DNA of 64,000 bases from Corynebacterium silvaticum (GTDB lineage: Bacteria; Actinomycetota; Actinomycetes; Mycobacteriales; Mycobacteriaceae): NCBI RefSeq assembly GCF_004382825.2, contig NZ_SDQO02000001.1:682001-746000 (forward strand), read 5' to 3'. Made by a program: the position numbers and the translations under genes. The notes below the pieces were generated by a model, which saw nothing but the letters and a program-made list of their open reading frames with translations, made no database searches and had not been told where the DNA came from. Positions 53,247 to 61,577 of the stretch are shown one piece after another. How positions within the stretch are numbered: position 1 is the first letter of the stretch; every line of letters starts with the position of its first letter.

Positions 53247-54878
53247 GTGATTGTGACCAATGATTTTGAAGTCCGCGTAGGGGCAAGAACCCTCCTAAAT
53301 GCTCCTGGCCAGCATCTTCGTGTACAGCCGGGAGATCGAATTGGACTTGTTGGCCGCAACGGTGCCGGCAAAACTACTACGATGCGAATTTTGGCGGGGG
53401 AGACTGAACCCTATGCCGGCGTAGTGACTCGTAGTGGCGACATTGGTTATCTTCCGCAAGACTCGCGAGAAGGCAATATCGATCAATCCGCGCGTGATCG
53501 TGTTCTTTCTGCACGTGGACTAGACCAGATCAAGACCTCCATGGAACGCCAGCAGGAAATCATGGAGACCACAACGGATGGTAAAAAGCGCGATGCCGCT
53601 ATTCGCAAGTATTCGCGGCTTGAGGAACGCTATCATGCGCTTGGCGGCTATGAGGCAGCTGCTGAAGCAGCACGTATCTGCGATAACTTGGGTCTTCCCG
53701 CACGGATTCTTGACCAACCACTCAAGACGCTTTCTGGCGGACAACGCCGTAGGGTAGAGCTGGCGCAAATCCTTTTCGCGGCGTCGGCAGGCTCTGGAAA
53801 ATCAAGCATCACGTTGCTTCTCGACGAGCCAACGAACCACCTTGATGCCGATTCCATTACGTGGCTGCGCGATTTTTTGAGCAAGCACGAAGGCGGGCTC
53901 ATCATGATCTCGCACGATGTAGAGCTGCTTGATGCAGTCTGTAATAAAGTGTGGTTCCTCGATGCCGTGCGTGGCGAAGCCGACATCTACAACATGAGCT
54001 TTTCTAAGTACAAAGATGCGCGAGCCACTGACGAGGCTCGACGTCGTCGCGAGCGGGCCAACGCGGAGAAGAAAGCCGCCGCACTGAAGGACCAAGCAGC
54101 TCGACTCTGCGCTAAAGCCACCAAAGCTGCCGCAGCTAAACAGATGCTGGCGCGCGCTGAAAAAATGATGGGCAACCTTGATGCGATCCGCATCGCAGAC
54201 CGCGTAGCCAACATCTCTTTTCCTGAGCCAGCGCCTTGCGGAAAAACCCCTTTGAACGCGACCGGGTTGACCAAGATGTACGGTTCATTGGAAGTATTCG
54301 CTGGCGTGGATCTCGCCATTGATAAAGGATCCCGAGTAGTGGTCCTCGGATTCAACGGTGCAGGTAAGACGACACTTCTGAAACTTCTTGCAGGCGTTGA
54401 AAGAACAGACGGCGAAGGCGGAATTGTTTCAGGGCATGGCTTGAAAATCGGCTATTTTGCCCAGGAAAATGACACCATCGATCCACAAAAATCTGTCTGG
54501 CAGAACACCATCGACGCTTGCCCAGAAGCCGGCGAACAAGACCTCCGCGGTCTCCTCGGCGCTTTCATGTTTACCGGTGAGCAGCTCGATCAACCTGCTG
54601 GGACGCTATCAGGCGGTGAGAAGACGCGATTGGCGCTGGCCGCCTTGGTTTCGTCGCGCGCAAACGTCTTGCTTCTCGACGAGCCCACGAACAACCTTGA
54701 TCCGGTTTCCCGAGAACAGGTACTTGACGCACTCCGAACCTATAAAGGGGCTGTGGTGCTTGTGACTCACGACCCTGGAGCAGTGCGTGCACTAGAACCC
54801 GAACGCGTCATAGTGCTTCCGGATGGAGACGAAGACCTGTGGAGCGAGGCCTACATGGAGATCGTCGAACTGGCTTAG
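53247..54878 (+). CDS. ABC-F family ATPase
   Basis: A soluble protein with two ABC domains and no membrane part, 543 residues. Walker A: GLVGRNGAGKTTTMRIL and VVLGFNGAGKTTLLKLL; signatures: LSGGQRRRVELAQ and LSGGEKTRLALAA; Walker B: TLLLDEPTNHLD and VLLLDEPTNNLD. An Arg/Lys/Ala-rich linker (TDEARRRRERANAEKKAAALKDQAARLCAKATKAAAAKQ) joins the halves, as in ribosome-acting ABC-F proteins. A role in translation or antibiotic protection is a family inference. Confidence 0.92.
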   Translation: MIVTNDFEVRVGARTLLNAPGQHLRVQPGDRIGLVGRNGAGKTTTMRILAGETEPYAGVVTRSGDIGYLPQDSREGNIDQSARDRVLSARGLDQIKTSMERQQEIMETTTDGKKRDAAIRKYSRLEERYHALGGYEAAAEAARICDNLGLPARILDQPLKTLSGGQRRRVELAQILFAASAGSGKSSITLLLDEPTNHLDADSITWLRDFLSKHEGGLIMISHDVELLDAVCNKVWFLDAVRGEADIYNMSFSKYKDARATDEARRRRERANAEKKAAALKDQAARLCAKATKAAAAKQMLARAEKMMGNLDAIRIADRVANISFPEPAPCGKTPLNATGLTKMYGSLEVFAGVDLAIDKGSRVVVLGFNGAGKTTLLKLLAGVERTDGEGGIVSGHGLKIGYFAQENDTIDPQKSVWQNTIDACPEAGEQDLRGLLGAFMFTGEQLDQPAGTLSGGEKTRLALAALVSSRANVLLLDEPTNNLDPVSREQVLDALRTYKGAVVLVTHDPGAVRALEPERVIVLPDGDEDLWSEAYMEIVELA

Positions 54879-55022
54879 CCCGACTGTAATAGTTTTGCGA
54901 ATAACCTCATCGGATACCACATACGTATTAATCGTTGCGACCGGTGAGGGTAGTTAGAAGCCTTTGACCACTTAGTCATCAAGCTAAGGGCCGAGCATTT
55001 TAGTGGATTCAGTGCCTAGAAG

Positions 55023-57179
55023 TTATTTCTTCTTTTTAGCGTTTGTAGTGTACATCATTACGCCGCCCAGGCTGACTAAGAGGATAGCTAACAAGGCGAT
55101 CCAAAGCACAGAAGCACCTGTTTTGGCTAGCACACCTTTACCGCGTTCTGGCTGCGGAGCTGTAGATGTTGGATGTGCTTGAGGGGTAGTTGTCGGAGCT
55201 GGGGTATTGGGTGAAGCAGTAGGTGCTGGCGGCAATACCGTAGGGACCGGGATAGGGATAGGAATTGGGATAATCGGCGGGACAGCGTGTGTCGTCGTCT
55301 TCGATGTCGTAGACGAGGACGACGTTGGTTCCGTGGTCTGCGTAGTGGTAGACGAAGAGGACGTTGGCTCTACAGGAGGTACCACGGGGGTGTACTTATT
55401 CACTGCAGTTACAACCAATGGAGTCTCGGAGCTGCTATCGCGAGGGGATACCGTGAACGGATTTTCAGAACCGCTCTTTTCGTCATTGGTTAGCCAGCTC
55501 AAAGAATGCGTATAGCTTACTAGCTCCACAGGGGCTTCAGTGATCTTACAAGTCGAATTGAGAGGAAGACCCTCAATCTTTACTTCTGAGTCATGGGAAA
55601 GCATGCTTTCACCGCTAACCTTTGTAGTCTCATTAGCGGTGCATTCCCATTTGAAAGTGAACTTCTCCGAGGTTTTTACACCCTCTACCTTTTTCTTAAG
55701 GGTGAAACTACCGGTTTGCTTTTGCTCAAATTTGTTGGTTGCAATGAGATGAACGGCCTCTTCGCTTGGATCCTCAATCGTGATATTCACGGTAGAGGTG
55801 GAATTGGAGCTAGTGACTTTGCCATCTTTGTCGATTACAACCCAAGATGTCGTAAGTTTCCTGCCTTCTTCTACCTGCAAGTCTTGCTCTTTGACTGTGC
55901 ACTTTAGACCTTTATCCAAGTCTTTAATATGGGCAAAATCGCCGGACTTTACAGCGACCGTACCCTTTTTCTCACTACCACCATTATCAGATGTGCACTG
56001 ATACTCAAATGTGTATTCTTTGGCTTTATCTTCTTCTGTGCCTACAACGTTTTTCTCAATGGTGAAACCACCTTTGCTGCCTCGCCCTAGGCCACCGGCG
56101 TTGGGGAAACGAACGTGTCCTTCAACATCAACGTTGTCGATTTTAGCTTTGTTCGTCACGATGCTACCTGGAGCAGGCTTGTTCTTTGTTACCGCTGTAA
56201 GCGTTACGATAGGGGCGGATTGATCAGACAAACCACGAGGGAATTCAACGAAGACTTCGTCTGGTGTGCAGTTCAGTTTGTAACTAGATCCACTTTGAGG
56301 AGCCTCGTTTTTTATATTGCTAAAACCTGTTAGCGTTCCCCCACTGGGGTAACGGGTGACATCGTAGATGGCATGACGGACTACTTCTGCTTGGCCATAA
56401 CCGTTCTTAATGATGGAAGAAACGTATGCTGGGTAATAACCATTGGCGTCATTACCGTCGCAGGTAAACTTCCATCCGTCAGGGGCTTTATCTGTAACAA
56501 GAACCTGATGATTATCGTTTTGGTGTTTTTTAGGATCGATTCCTACTGACCACTGGATCTTGTAGTTGCCAGTCTTCTCATCGTAGCCGGTGTATTCACC
56601 GATTTTTGAGTCATCGTGGAAAAGCCCACCCTCGCGCTGCTCAAATTTTCCTGACAAGCTCCCAGTACTGCAGCCGGTGAAGTTTAGGGCTCCGTCAAAA
56701 TTCTGGTTAGTGTCCCATGAGACAGAGACGAACGCGGTGCCTTCCACATTGAAGTTACGACTTTGAAAATCGGTCAGTTTGATAACGAAAGTTTTACCGG
56801 ACCACGTACCAGTAGCAACAACCTCACCAGTTTTATCCCGAAGAGCAACTGTTCCAGTGTTCACAGCTTTTAATTCTTTTGGAAGGGTGAAAGTGATAAT
56901 ATCGCCGGCTTTGGCCTCTTTGTTGGCTTTCCAATCAAATTGGACTTCTGAAAATCCGCTCGGACCTACGTATTTGCCGTCTTTGATGTTCGGGCTATCG
57001 TCTTTCCATTTGATATTCGACCAGCTACCGCCTGTGCATGTTTCTTGTGCGGTGGCTGAAGGCGATTGCACTAGGAGAGGGGTGAAACTTGCAATGAGTA
57101 GCAAGGCGAGCAACACACTAAGCCAAGGGTTTTTTGTTAAACGATTGGCTGAAGCGTGCTTTGTATTAGTAAGCATCAT
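55023..57179 (-). CDS. Sortase-anchored surface protein with LAKTG motif
   Basis: A 718-residue cell-wall protein. A signal peptide (hydrophobic WLSVLLALLLIASFTPLLV, cleavage near SATAQ) is followed by an adhesin-like N-terminal region of ~340 residues (FDWKANKEAKAGDIITFTLP and a Cys-containing SFTGCSTG-like stretch). Two related ~90-residue repeats come next: one starts GFTIEKNVVGTEEDKAKEYTF, the other GSFTLKKKVEGVKTSEKFTF, both with paired Cys (DUF5979-like). A Ser/Thr/Pro-rich stalk (IPIPIPIPVPTVLPPAP) leads to LAKTG at 684-688, a hydrophobic helix and a KKKK tail. It probably acts in adhesion. No sortase gene lies nearby. Confidence 0.88.
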   Translation of the reverse strand: MMLTNTKHASANRLTKNPWLSVLLALLLIASFTPLLVQSPSATAQETCTGGSWSNIKWKDDSPNIKDGKYVGPSGFSEVQFDWKANKEAKAGDIITFTLPKELKAVNTGTVALRDKTGEVVATGTWSGKTFVIKLTDFQSRNFNVEGTAFVSVSWDTNQNFDGALNFTGCSTGSLSGKFEQREGGLFHDDSKIGEYTGYDEKTGNYKIQWSVGIDPKKHQNDNHQVLVTDKAPDGWKFTCDGNDANGYYPAYVSSIIKNGYGQAEVVRHAIYDVTRYPSGGTLTGFSNIKNEAPQSGSSYKLNCTPDEVFVEFPRGLSDQSAPIVTLTAVTKNKPAPGSIVTNKAKIDNVDVEGHVRFPNAGGLGRGSKGGFTIEKNVVGTEEDKAKEYTFEYQCTSDNGGSEKKGTVAVKSGDFAHIKDLDKGLKCTVKEQDLQVEEGRKLTTSWVVIDKDGKVTSSNSTSTVNITIEDPSEEAVHLIATNKFEQKQTGSFTLKKKVEGVKTSEKFTFKWECTANETTKVSGESMLSHDSEVKIEGLPLNSTCKITEAPVELVSYTHSLSWLTNDEKSGSENPFTVSPRDSSSETPLVVTAVNKYTPVVPPVEPTSSSSTTTQTTEPTSSSSTTSKTTTHAVPPIIPIPIPIPVPTVLPPAPTASPNTPAPTTTPQAHPTSTAPQPERGKGVLAKTGASVLWIALLAILLVSLGGVMMYTTNAKKKK

Positions 57180-57194
57180 AGAATTTCCATATCG

Positions 57195-57211
57195 CCATCA
57201 TTAAATGATGG
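57195..57211. promoter_or_regulatory. 17-nt palindrome in the surface-gene leader
   Basis: CCATCATT-A-AATGATGG, perfect around one central base, ends 16 nt before the ATG of the LAKTG surface gene. It could be an operator or an RNA structure next to the ribosome site GGAA. Confidence 0.45.
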
Positions 57212-57312
57212 GTACTAAAATATTGAGATTTTCTTCAGGGTGAAGTGAGGGGAGTGCGGGGGAGATGGCACAAAAATAAGCGTTTTTGTTGATGTCTCAT
57301 ATGTAGCCTACT

Positions 57313-57341
57313 TTTATAGGGTCATGACAACAACCCAACAT
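57313..57341 (-). promoter_or_regulatory. Candidate promoter of the surface-protein gene
   Basis: On the minus strand ATGTTG (57341-57336) and TATAAA (57318-57313) are separated by 17 bp. This would give a leader of about 130 nt containing the 17-nt palindrome. Confidence 0.35.
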
Positions 57342-57537
57342 CGAAACGCTAAAAAATCTTTTATTTCACTAACAAACAGATGATATTAAGGGTCCCCCGT
57401 GCCCCTATTCGATGGTTTTGGGAACATCGAGTACATGTATTGTGGACTGATTTCCTATGATGGCTAACTGAATCGCAAGCGCTAGTGCCTGTAGCTACTC
57501 GCGCACTGCTGGTGTCACCTTATGGCGTGGAAGCCAG

Positions 57538-58647
57538 TTATAGATATTGCTCGGCATTGAGTCTCAAGTGCTCGCGCAGATAGGGGAGTGCAAAGTCTGC
57601 ACGCCCGCGCCCCGTGGCAACGATAACGCCACGGTCAAGGAGTCGCCTGCGGTATGTGGAAGGCTGACTTCCGGGGATACCTAATTCGGCTCCCAGTTCA
57701 TTAAAATTGGCAGGACCTTCGGCTTCTGCAAGCTTGATAAGGAATTGCATCTCGCGATAAGGGATTCCCTTCATTGCTGGCATATGTACTTGCTGGCCCA
57801 TGCGTTCGATAACTAAGGGGAGGGATCTGTCGACGTGTTCTTCAGATATGTCATGAGAGCCTGCCATGGTCCATGCGATCGACCCGCATAGTTGAATGAG
57901 GTAGGCATACCCATGGCATGCGTGGGTAAGAGTGCTGAGCGCCTGATCGTCGATATCTTTTCCGCCATGTTTGACCGTTTGGGCAATGGCGGTGCGAACA
58001 TCGTCATTATTCAAAGCTTCTATGGGGATGTGCATTGCGCGACGAAGAAACGTGGTGCCCTCATGGGCAAGGAGTTTTGATATCTCAAGTGGGAGGCCCG
58101 CCACAGCCAACGCGATATTGTATTCATTGCGCACGCAGTCTTGGATGGCATCCATGAGGAAATGAAGTGATTCGGGCAAAGCTGATTGCACCTCATCCAT
58201 CGTGATCAAAAGGCCGGATCCGCTTGCCGTGAGGTCTCTCGCAACATCATTCATTATCGACCATAGAGATACCTGTGGTGGCAACTGAGAAGGCTTATCA
58301 AAGGTGATCCCTCCAATATTAGCAATGGATACGCCTGATACCCCTACATGTGGTCCACGAGGTTGTCTTTGTCTAAGCAGTTGTGGCAATGAGACATGGA
58401 TGAGCTCGTGGTGTTCATGGTCGGACGCGCGGGCTCGAACGCATGTCCAATCTAATTCCTTGGCCCCTGCCTCTAGTTGATTTAGGAGGACGGTTTTACC
58501 GGTTCCGCGGGTTCCGCTAATAAGTATGAAACGATAGGGGGCGCCAATACCTTCTCTGAGTGCAAAGCCGAAATTATCCACGATCGAAGTTCTTCCGGCA
58601 ACAACAAGAGGGTTGACTCCAAAACTGGGACGGAAAGGATTGCGCAT
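57538..58647 (-). CDS. Orphan AAA/STAND-type ATPase with C-terminal winged helix
   Basis: A 369-residue ATPase of the Orc1/Cdc6-like or archaeal-type ATPase superfamily. It has Walker A SGTRGTGKT (residues 44-52), Walker B LLITMDEVQ, a sensor-like ALAVAGLP segment and a C-terminal ~65-residue winged-helix (YREMQFLIKLAEAEGPANFNELGAELGIPG...RRRLLDRGVIVATGRG). The start region NPFRPSFGVNPLVVAGR is typical of such ATPases. The gene stands alone, behind four TGTAGGT repeats that overlap its promoter, which suggests it binds its own control region. Function unknown. Confidence 0.8.
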   Translation of the reverse strand: MRNPFRPSFGVNPLVVAGRTSIVDNFGFALREGIGAPYRFILISGTRGTGKTVLLNQLEAGAKELDWTCVRARASDHEHHELIHVSLPQLLRQRQPRGPHVGVSGVSIANIGGITFDKPSQLPPQVSLWSIMNDVARDLTASGSGLLITMDEVQSALPESLHFLMDAIQDCVRNEYNIALAVAGLPLEISKLLAHEGTTFLRRAMHIPIEALNNDDVRTAIAQTVKHGGKDIDDQALSTLTHACHGYAYLIQLCGSIAWTMAGSHDISEEHVDRSLPLVIERMGQQVHMPAMKGIPYREMQFLIKLAEAEGPANFNELGAELGIPGSQPSTYRRRLLDRGVIVATGRGRADFALPYLREHLRLNAEQYL

Positions 58648-58664
58648 ATCCCCAACATACCTGA

Positions 58665-58710
58665 TGTAGGTTTTGTAGGTAATGAAGTCGCTTGTAGGTT
58701 TTGTAGGTAA
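58665..58710. repeat. Direct-repeat array TGTAGGT (four units)
   Basis: Two 18-nt copies of TGTAGGTTTTGTAGGTAA at 58665-58682 and 58693-58710 (period 28 bp). Each contains two TGTAGGT units 9 bp apart (starts 58665, 58674, 58693, 58702). The array lies 18-63 bp upstream of the orphan ATPase ATG and covers the expected -35 region of that gene (minus strand -10 candidate TATGTT at 58661-58656). Confidence 0.85.
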
Positions 58711-58740
58711 ATCTCTGTTGATACACCAAGAAACCCCGTA

Positions 58741-58751
58741 GTATCAGATAC
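58741..58751. promoter_or_regulatory. Short palindrome between the divergent genes
   Basis: GTATC-A-GATAC, a perfect 11-nt palindrome between the ATPase gene and the small membrane gene; possible operator. Confidence 0.3.
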
Positions 58752-58801
58752 AACAGGATTGTTTCTTCATCAGCAATAGCCATATGGAATGGAAAGAAAA
58801 T

Positions 58802-59011
58802 ATGAAAAAGTGGTTCACGCTAAACCCTACTGAACGAAAGATCGTTATTTCTGTTTTGGTTGCGGACGTGATAGGTAAGACTGCTGCATGGCATTTTCTC
58901 TATCACCTTCCGGCTCAAAAAATAATTGGGTCAAAGTGGTTGTGGTTACCAGTTACGTTTATAGGGGGACTGGGTGCACCAGCCTTTTTGGCTTTCGGAA
59001 TAAAAAAGTAG
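58802..59011 (+). CDS. Small two-helix membrane protein
   Basis: A 69-residue basic protein from ATG 58802 (GGAAAG upstream; ATG 58784 would add six residues). Two hydrophobic segments (IVISVLVADVIGKTAAWHFLYHL and WLWLPVTFIGGLGAPAFLAFGI) and a short Lys tail predict a small inner-membrane protein; the layout recalls phospholipase-D-nuclease N-terminal-like small proteins. I do not recognise it with certainty. Divergent from the orphan ATPase; its stop codon lies in a terminator stem. Confidence 0.6.
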   Translation: MKKWFTLNPTERKIVISVLVADVIGKTAAWHFLYHLPAQKIIGSKWLWLPVTFIGGLGAPAFLAFGIKK

Positions 59012-59054
59012 TGTGCTGAGCAGTTATCAGTAGATAACACAGGTCAGCACACTA
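59009..59054 (-). terminator. Terminator of the PFL/UPF0210 gene
   Basis: TAGTGTGCTGA (59009-59019) pairs with TCAGCACACTA (59044-59054), with an inner stem GTTATC/GATAAC (59023-59038). On the minus strand a run of six T follows. The left arm includes the stop codon of the small membrane gene. Confidence 0.85.
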
Positions 59055-59072
59055 TAAAACCGGAAGAAAAGA

Positions 59073-60437
59073 TTAGTTCCTAAAACCATGCACCGGCGCG
59101 GGGATAAAACCACCGCGCTGGATAAAGGTCGAATTATCAACGGTGGATACAGGGATAACGGGGGCATATCCCAGGAGGCCACCAAAGTTGACCTCATCGC
59201 CGGGGTGAGTGCCAGGAACCGGGATCACGCGGACGGCTGTGGTCTTATGGTTCATCACGCCGATTGCAGCTTCGTCGGCAATCATGCCAGAAATCAGCTC
59301 TGCCGAGGTATCTCCGGGAATAGCAATCATGTCTAGGCCGACTGAACAAATCGCTGTCATTGCTTCGAGTTTACCCACGGAAATATTCCCAGCACGTACT
59401 GCGTCGATCATTCCCTTGTCTTCTGAAACAGGGATGAAAGAGCCGGAGAGCCCTCCTACGCGGGAACATGCCATCATGCCGCCCTTTTTAACTGCGTCGT
59501 TAAGTAGCGCAAGGGCTGCGGTTGTTCCATGAGTTCCCACTTGGTCAAGACCCATGTGTTCCATAATGTGCGCAACAGAATCGCCTAGTTCCGCGGTTGG
59601 CGCCAGTGAGAGATCTACGATGCCAAAAGGCACGCCCAAACGTTCGGACGCCATATTTCCGACCAGTTGGCCTGCACGGGTGATTTTAAAAGCAGCCTTT
59701 TTAATGGCTTCTGCAACCTGGTCCAAGCTAGCTCCATCAAGAGAACCAAGCGCCCTATCCACAACACCAGGGCCGGACACGCCGACGCTTACCACGCAGT
59801 CGGGCTCTTCCACGCCATGGAAAGCTCCGGCCATAAATGGGTTATCACCCACGGCATTGGCAAAAACGACCAATTTAGCGCAAGCAATTGCGCTGTTATC
59901 TTTAGTCAGTTCTGCCGCTTCTTTAATTACTCTGCCCATTTCCCTTACTGCATCCATGTTGATGCCGGCACGGGAGGAACCAATATTAACGGAAGAGCAA
60001 ACAACGTCCGTGACAGTCAGAGCCTCAGGGATGGAGTCGATAAGCTTCTTATCTCCTGAAGTCATGCCCTTTTCGACTAATGCGGAATAGCCGCCAATAA
60101 AGTTGACTCCCACTGCCTTTGCGGCTCGATCGAGAGCCTTCGCAATTTCTACAGGGCTGCCATCGACAGCTGCAGCAATGAGTGCCACAGGTGTCACGGA
60201 AATACGTTTGTTAACGATGGGGATTCCGAGTTCACGCTCGATGCCTTCGCACTCGGATACTAGATCTTTAGCTACGGTTGTGATCTTGTTATAAATCGCA
60301 TCGCACGTATCCTCCATTGTTCCCCGGACACAATCCAGAAGGCTGATGCCCATAGTCACGGTGCGAATATCAAGACGATATTTTTCAATCATCTCGATTG
60401 TTTCCAAGATATTGCTGCTTGAATGAAGCGTAGTCAT
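59073..60437 (-). CDS. PFL-family protein (UPF0210/DUF711)
   Basis: A 454-residue soluble protein of the UPF0210 family, which shares a fold with pyruvate formate-lyase/ribonucleotide reductase but has no proven activity. Seen: [61 protein letters not shown], and the C-terminal [29 protein letters not shown]. It follows an ACT-domain gene by 21 nt in the same transcript, a pairing conserved across many bacteria that hints at amino-acid-controlled metabolism. Confidence 0.85.
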   Translation of the reverse strand: MTTLHSSSNILETIEMIEKYRLDIRTVTMGISLLDCVRGTMEDTCDAIYNKITTVAKDLVSECEGIERELGIPIVNKRISVTPVALIAAAVDGSPVEIAKALDRAAKAVGVNFIGGYSALVEKGMTSGDKKLIDSIPEALTVTDVVCSSVNIGSSRAGINMDAVREMGRVIKEAAELTKDNSAIACAKLVVFANAVGDNPFMAGAFHGVEEPDCVVSVGVSGPGVVDRALGSLDGASLDQVAEAIKKAAFKITRAGQLVGNMASERLGVPFGIVDLSLAPTAELGDSVAHIMEHMGLDQVGTHGTTAALALLNDAVKKGGMMACSRVGGLSGSFIPVSEDKGMIDAVRAGNISVGKLEAMTAICSVGLDMIAIPGDTSAELISGMIADEAAIGVMNHKTTAVRVIPVPGTHPGDEVNFGGLLGYAPVIPVSTVDNSTFIQRGGFIPAPVHGFRN

Positions 60438-60458
60438 GTGTCTGAAGTTCCTCAGGAG

Positions 60459-60728
60459 CTAGATTGTGTTCATAGCATCGAAAATGGCTTGGGACTGAAT
60501 CCGGATGACCAGATTTTGATCCTTTTCCACTTCTGCCATGTGCTCTTGAATCGTTGCGATGTCTGTCGCAGAATCATCAAAGGAGACATGGAGAATCATG
60601 GTGAAATAGCCGTCCATGATTGTCTGCGACACATTATTAATATTGATTTCAAGCTCTGCGCACTTGGTAGCGACTGCGGCAATGATTCCGGTGTGATCTG
60701 CACCGGTGACGGAAATAATGGCGAACAT
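60459..60728 (-). CDS. ACT-domain protein (UPF0237)
   Basis: An 89-residue single ACT-domain protein: MFAIISVTGADHTGIIAAVATKCAELEININNVSQTIMDGYFTMILHV. ACT domains bind amino acids and control partner proteins; this one probably acts on the adjacent PFL-family protein. TAAGAT on the minus strand (60740-60735) ends 6 nt before its ATG without a ribosome site, suggesting a leaderless transcript for the pair. Confidence 0.88.
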   Translation of the reverse strand: MFAIISVTGADHTGIIAAVATKCAELEININNVSQTIMDGYFTMILHVSFDDSATDIATIQEHMAEVEKDQNLVIRIQSQAIFDAMNTI

Positions 60729-60780
60729 GACGCTATCTTAGCGGGAGGCCGAATATATGGATCTTTCGGGGGAGAGTTAC

Positions 60781-61500
60781 CTAGCGGTTATTTCGGCAGA
60801 CCTCAATAAAATTCTGTAGCACTCTGTTGGAATACGTCGTGTCAATATGAGGGAGAATTGCAACGATAGAATCGTAGTCTTCCGGGGTGAAGTACCCATA
60901 GTCGAAATAGAAATCCATACGCGTTTTCATCGCGGCGGCATCCATTTCTGCATGGAACTGGCACGCCCATGTGGAGCTGTTGATTCGAACCATCTGGATC
61001 GGGCAGGTGGGTCCCGTAGCTAACAGCGTAACGCCTTCGCCGAGTTTTTCACCGCTTTCTGTGTGTCCGGTGAGCGAGCTAAACTCTGCGGGAAGATCGC
61101 GGGTGATTCTGTCTTGTTTCCCCTCAGCAGTGAGCTGAACGATCGTAGGACCAGATGCTTCAGGATAGGAGCGCCCGACTGTTCCGCCTGTCAGGGATAT
61201 GGCAAGCGCCGTACCGTAACAAATAAAAAATACCGGGAGGGGAGCGTCGATAAGCTTCTGTATCTCTGAATGGACTTGAAGCTGCCATTGGTCATAGGAA
61301 TCGTTGGTAACGTTGAGCGGACTCCCGCCAACGATTACTCCGTCAAATCCTTCCAGAGACCCCACAGTTGCTTCGGCGGTATCTAACATTCGTTGCGTGA
61401 GCTGTTCGGAAGAAAGTCCAGTAGCGCGAAGGACATCGTTGTATTCAGCGTGTGCAACTGATTCACCAGACCGCGGAGAAACTAAGAGAACGGAGACCAT
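60781..61500 (-). CDS. Glutamine amidotransferase-like (class I GATase) protein
   Basis: A 239-residue free-standing class I amidotransferase-like protein. The nucleophile Cys is in VFFICYGTALAISL, and His-Glu in ACQFHAEMD; GFDGVIVGGSPLNVTND is the oxyanion-side loop. Acceptor substrate unknown; related proteins are labelled GMP-synthase-like. The large McbR-type palindrome 4 nt upstream of its start suggests a role in sulfur or methionine metabolism. I recall the C. glutamicum homologue being listed as an McbR target, which should be verified. Confidence 0.82.
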   Translation of the reverse strand: MVSVLLVSPRSGESVAHAEYNDVLRATGLSSEQLTQRMLDTAEATVGSLEGFDGVIVGGSPLNVTNDSYDQWQLQVHSEIQKLIDAPLPVFFICYGTALAISLTGGTVGRSYPEASGPTIVQLTAEGKQDRITRDLPAEFSSLTGHTESGEKLGEGVTLLATGPTCPIQMVRINSSTWACQFHAEMDAAAMKTRMDFYFDYGYFTPEDYDSIVAILPHIDTTYSNRVLQNFIEVCRNNR

Positions 61501-61504
61501 AGAA

Positions 61505-61534
61505 GCAACTCTAGACTACTTGGTCTAGAGTTGC
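61505..61534. promoter_or_regulatory. McbR-type operator overlapping the GATase promoter
   Basis: Palindrome with perfect 12-bp arms GCAACTCTAGAC (61505-61516) and GTCTAGAGTTGC (61523-61534). Its centre is TAGAC-N6-GTCTA (61512-61527), the McbR consensus. On the minus strand TAGAGT (61513-61508) is a -10 hexamer 7 nt from the GATase ATG, so repressor binding would cover the promoter of a leaderless transcript. Confidence 0.8.
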
Positions 61535-61577
61535 AGAATGCGGTGTCATGATCATGCGGTTTGTCTGGTGCGGAGCC

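Larger units (their letters stand above)
57180..57537. other. 358-bp region between surface-protein gene and orphan ATPase gene
   Basis: Holds the leader palindrome (57195-57211), a promoter candidate (57313-57341, minus strand), an inverted repeat AGCGTTT (57279-57285) / AAACGCT (57344-57350) and a weak stem TCGATG/CATCGA (about 57412-57429). It is AT-richer than the surroundings. No coding frame is evident. Confidence 0.45.

Noticed and set aside
57412-57429. TCGATG/CATCGA stem as terminator of the orphan ATPase gene
   Set aside because: Only 6 bp, distant from the stop (57538) and without a T-run on the minus strand.
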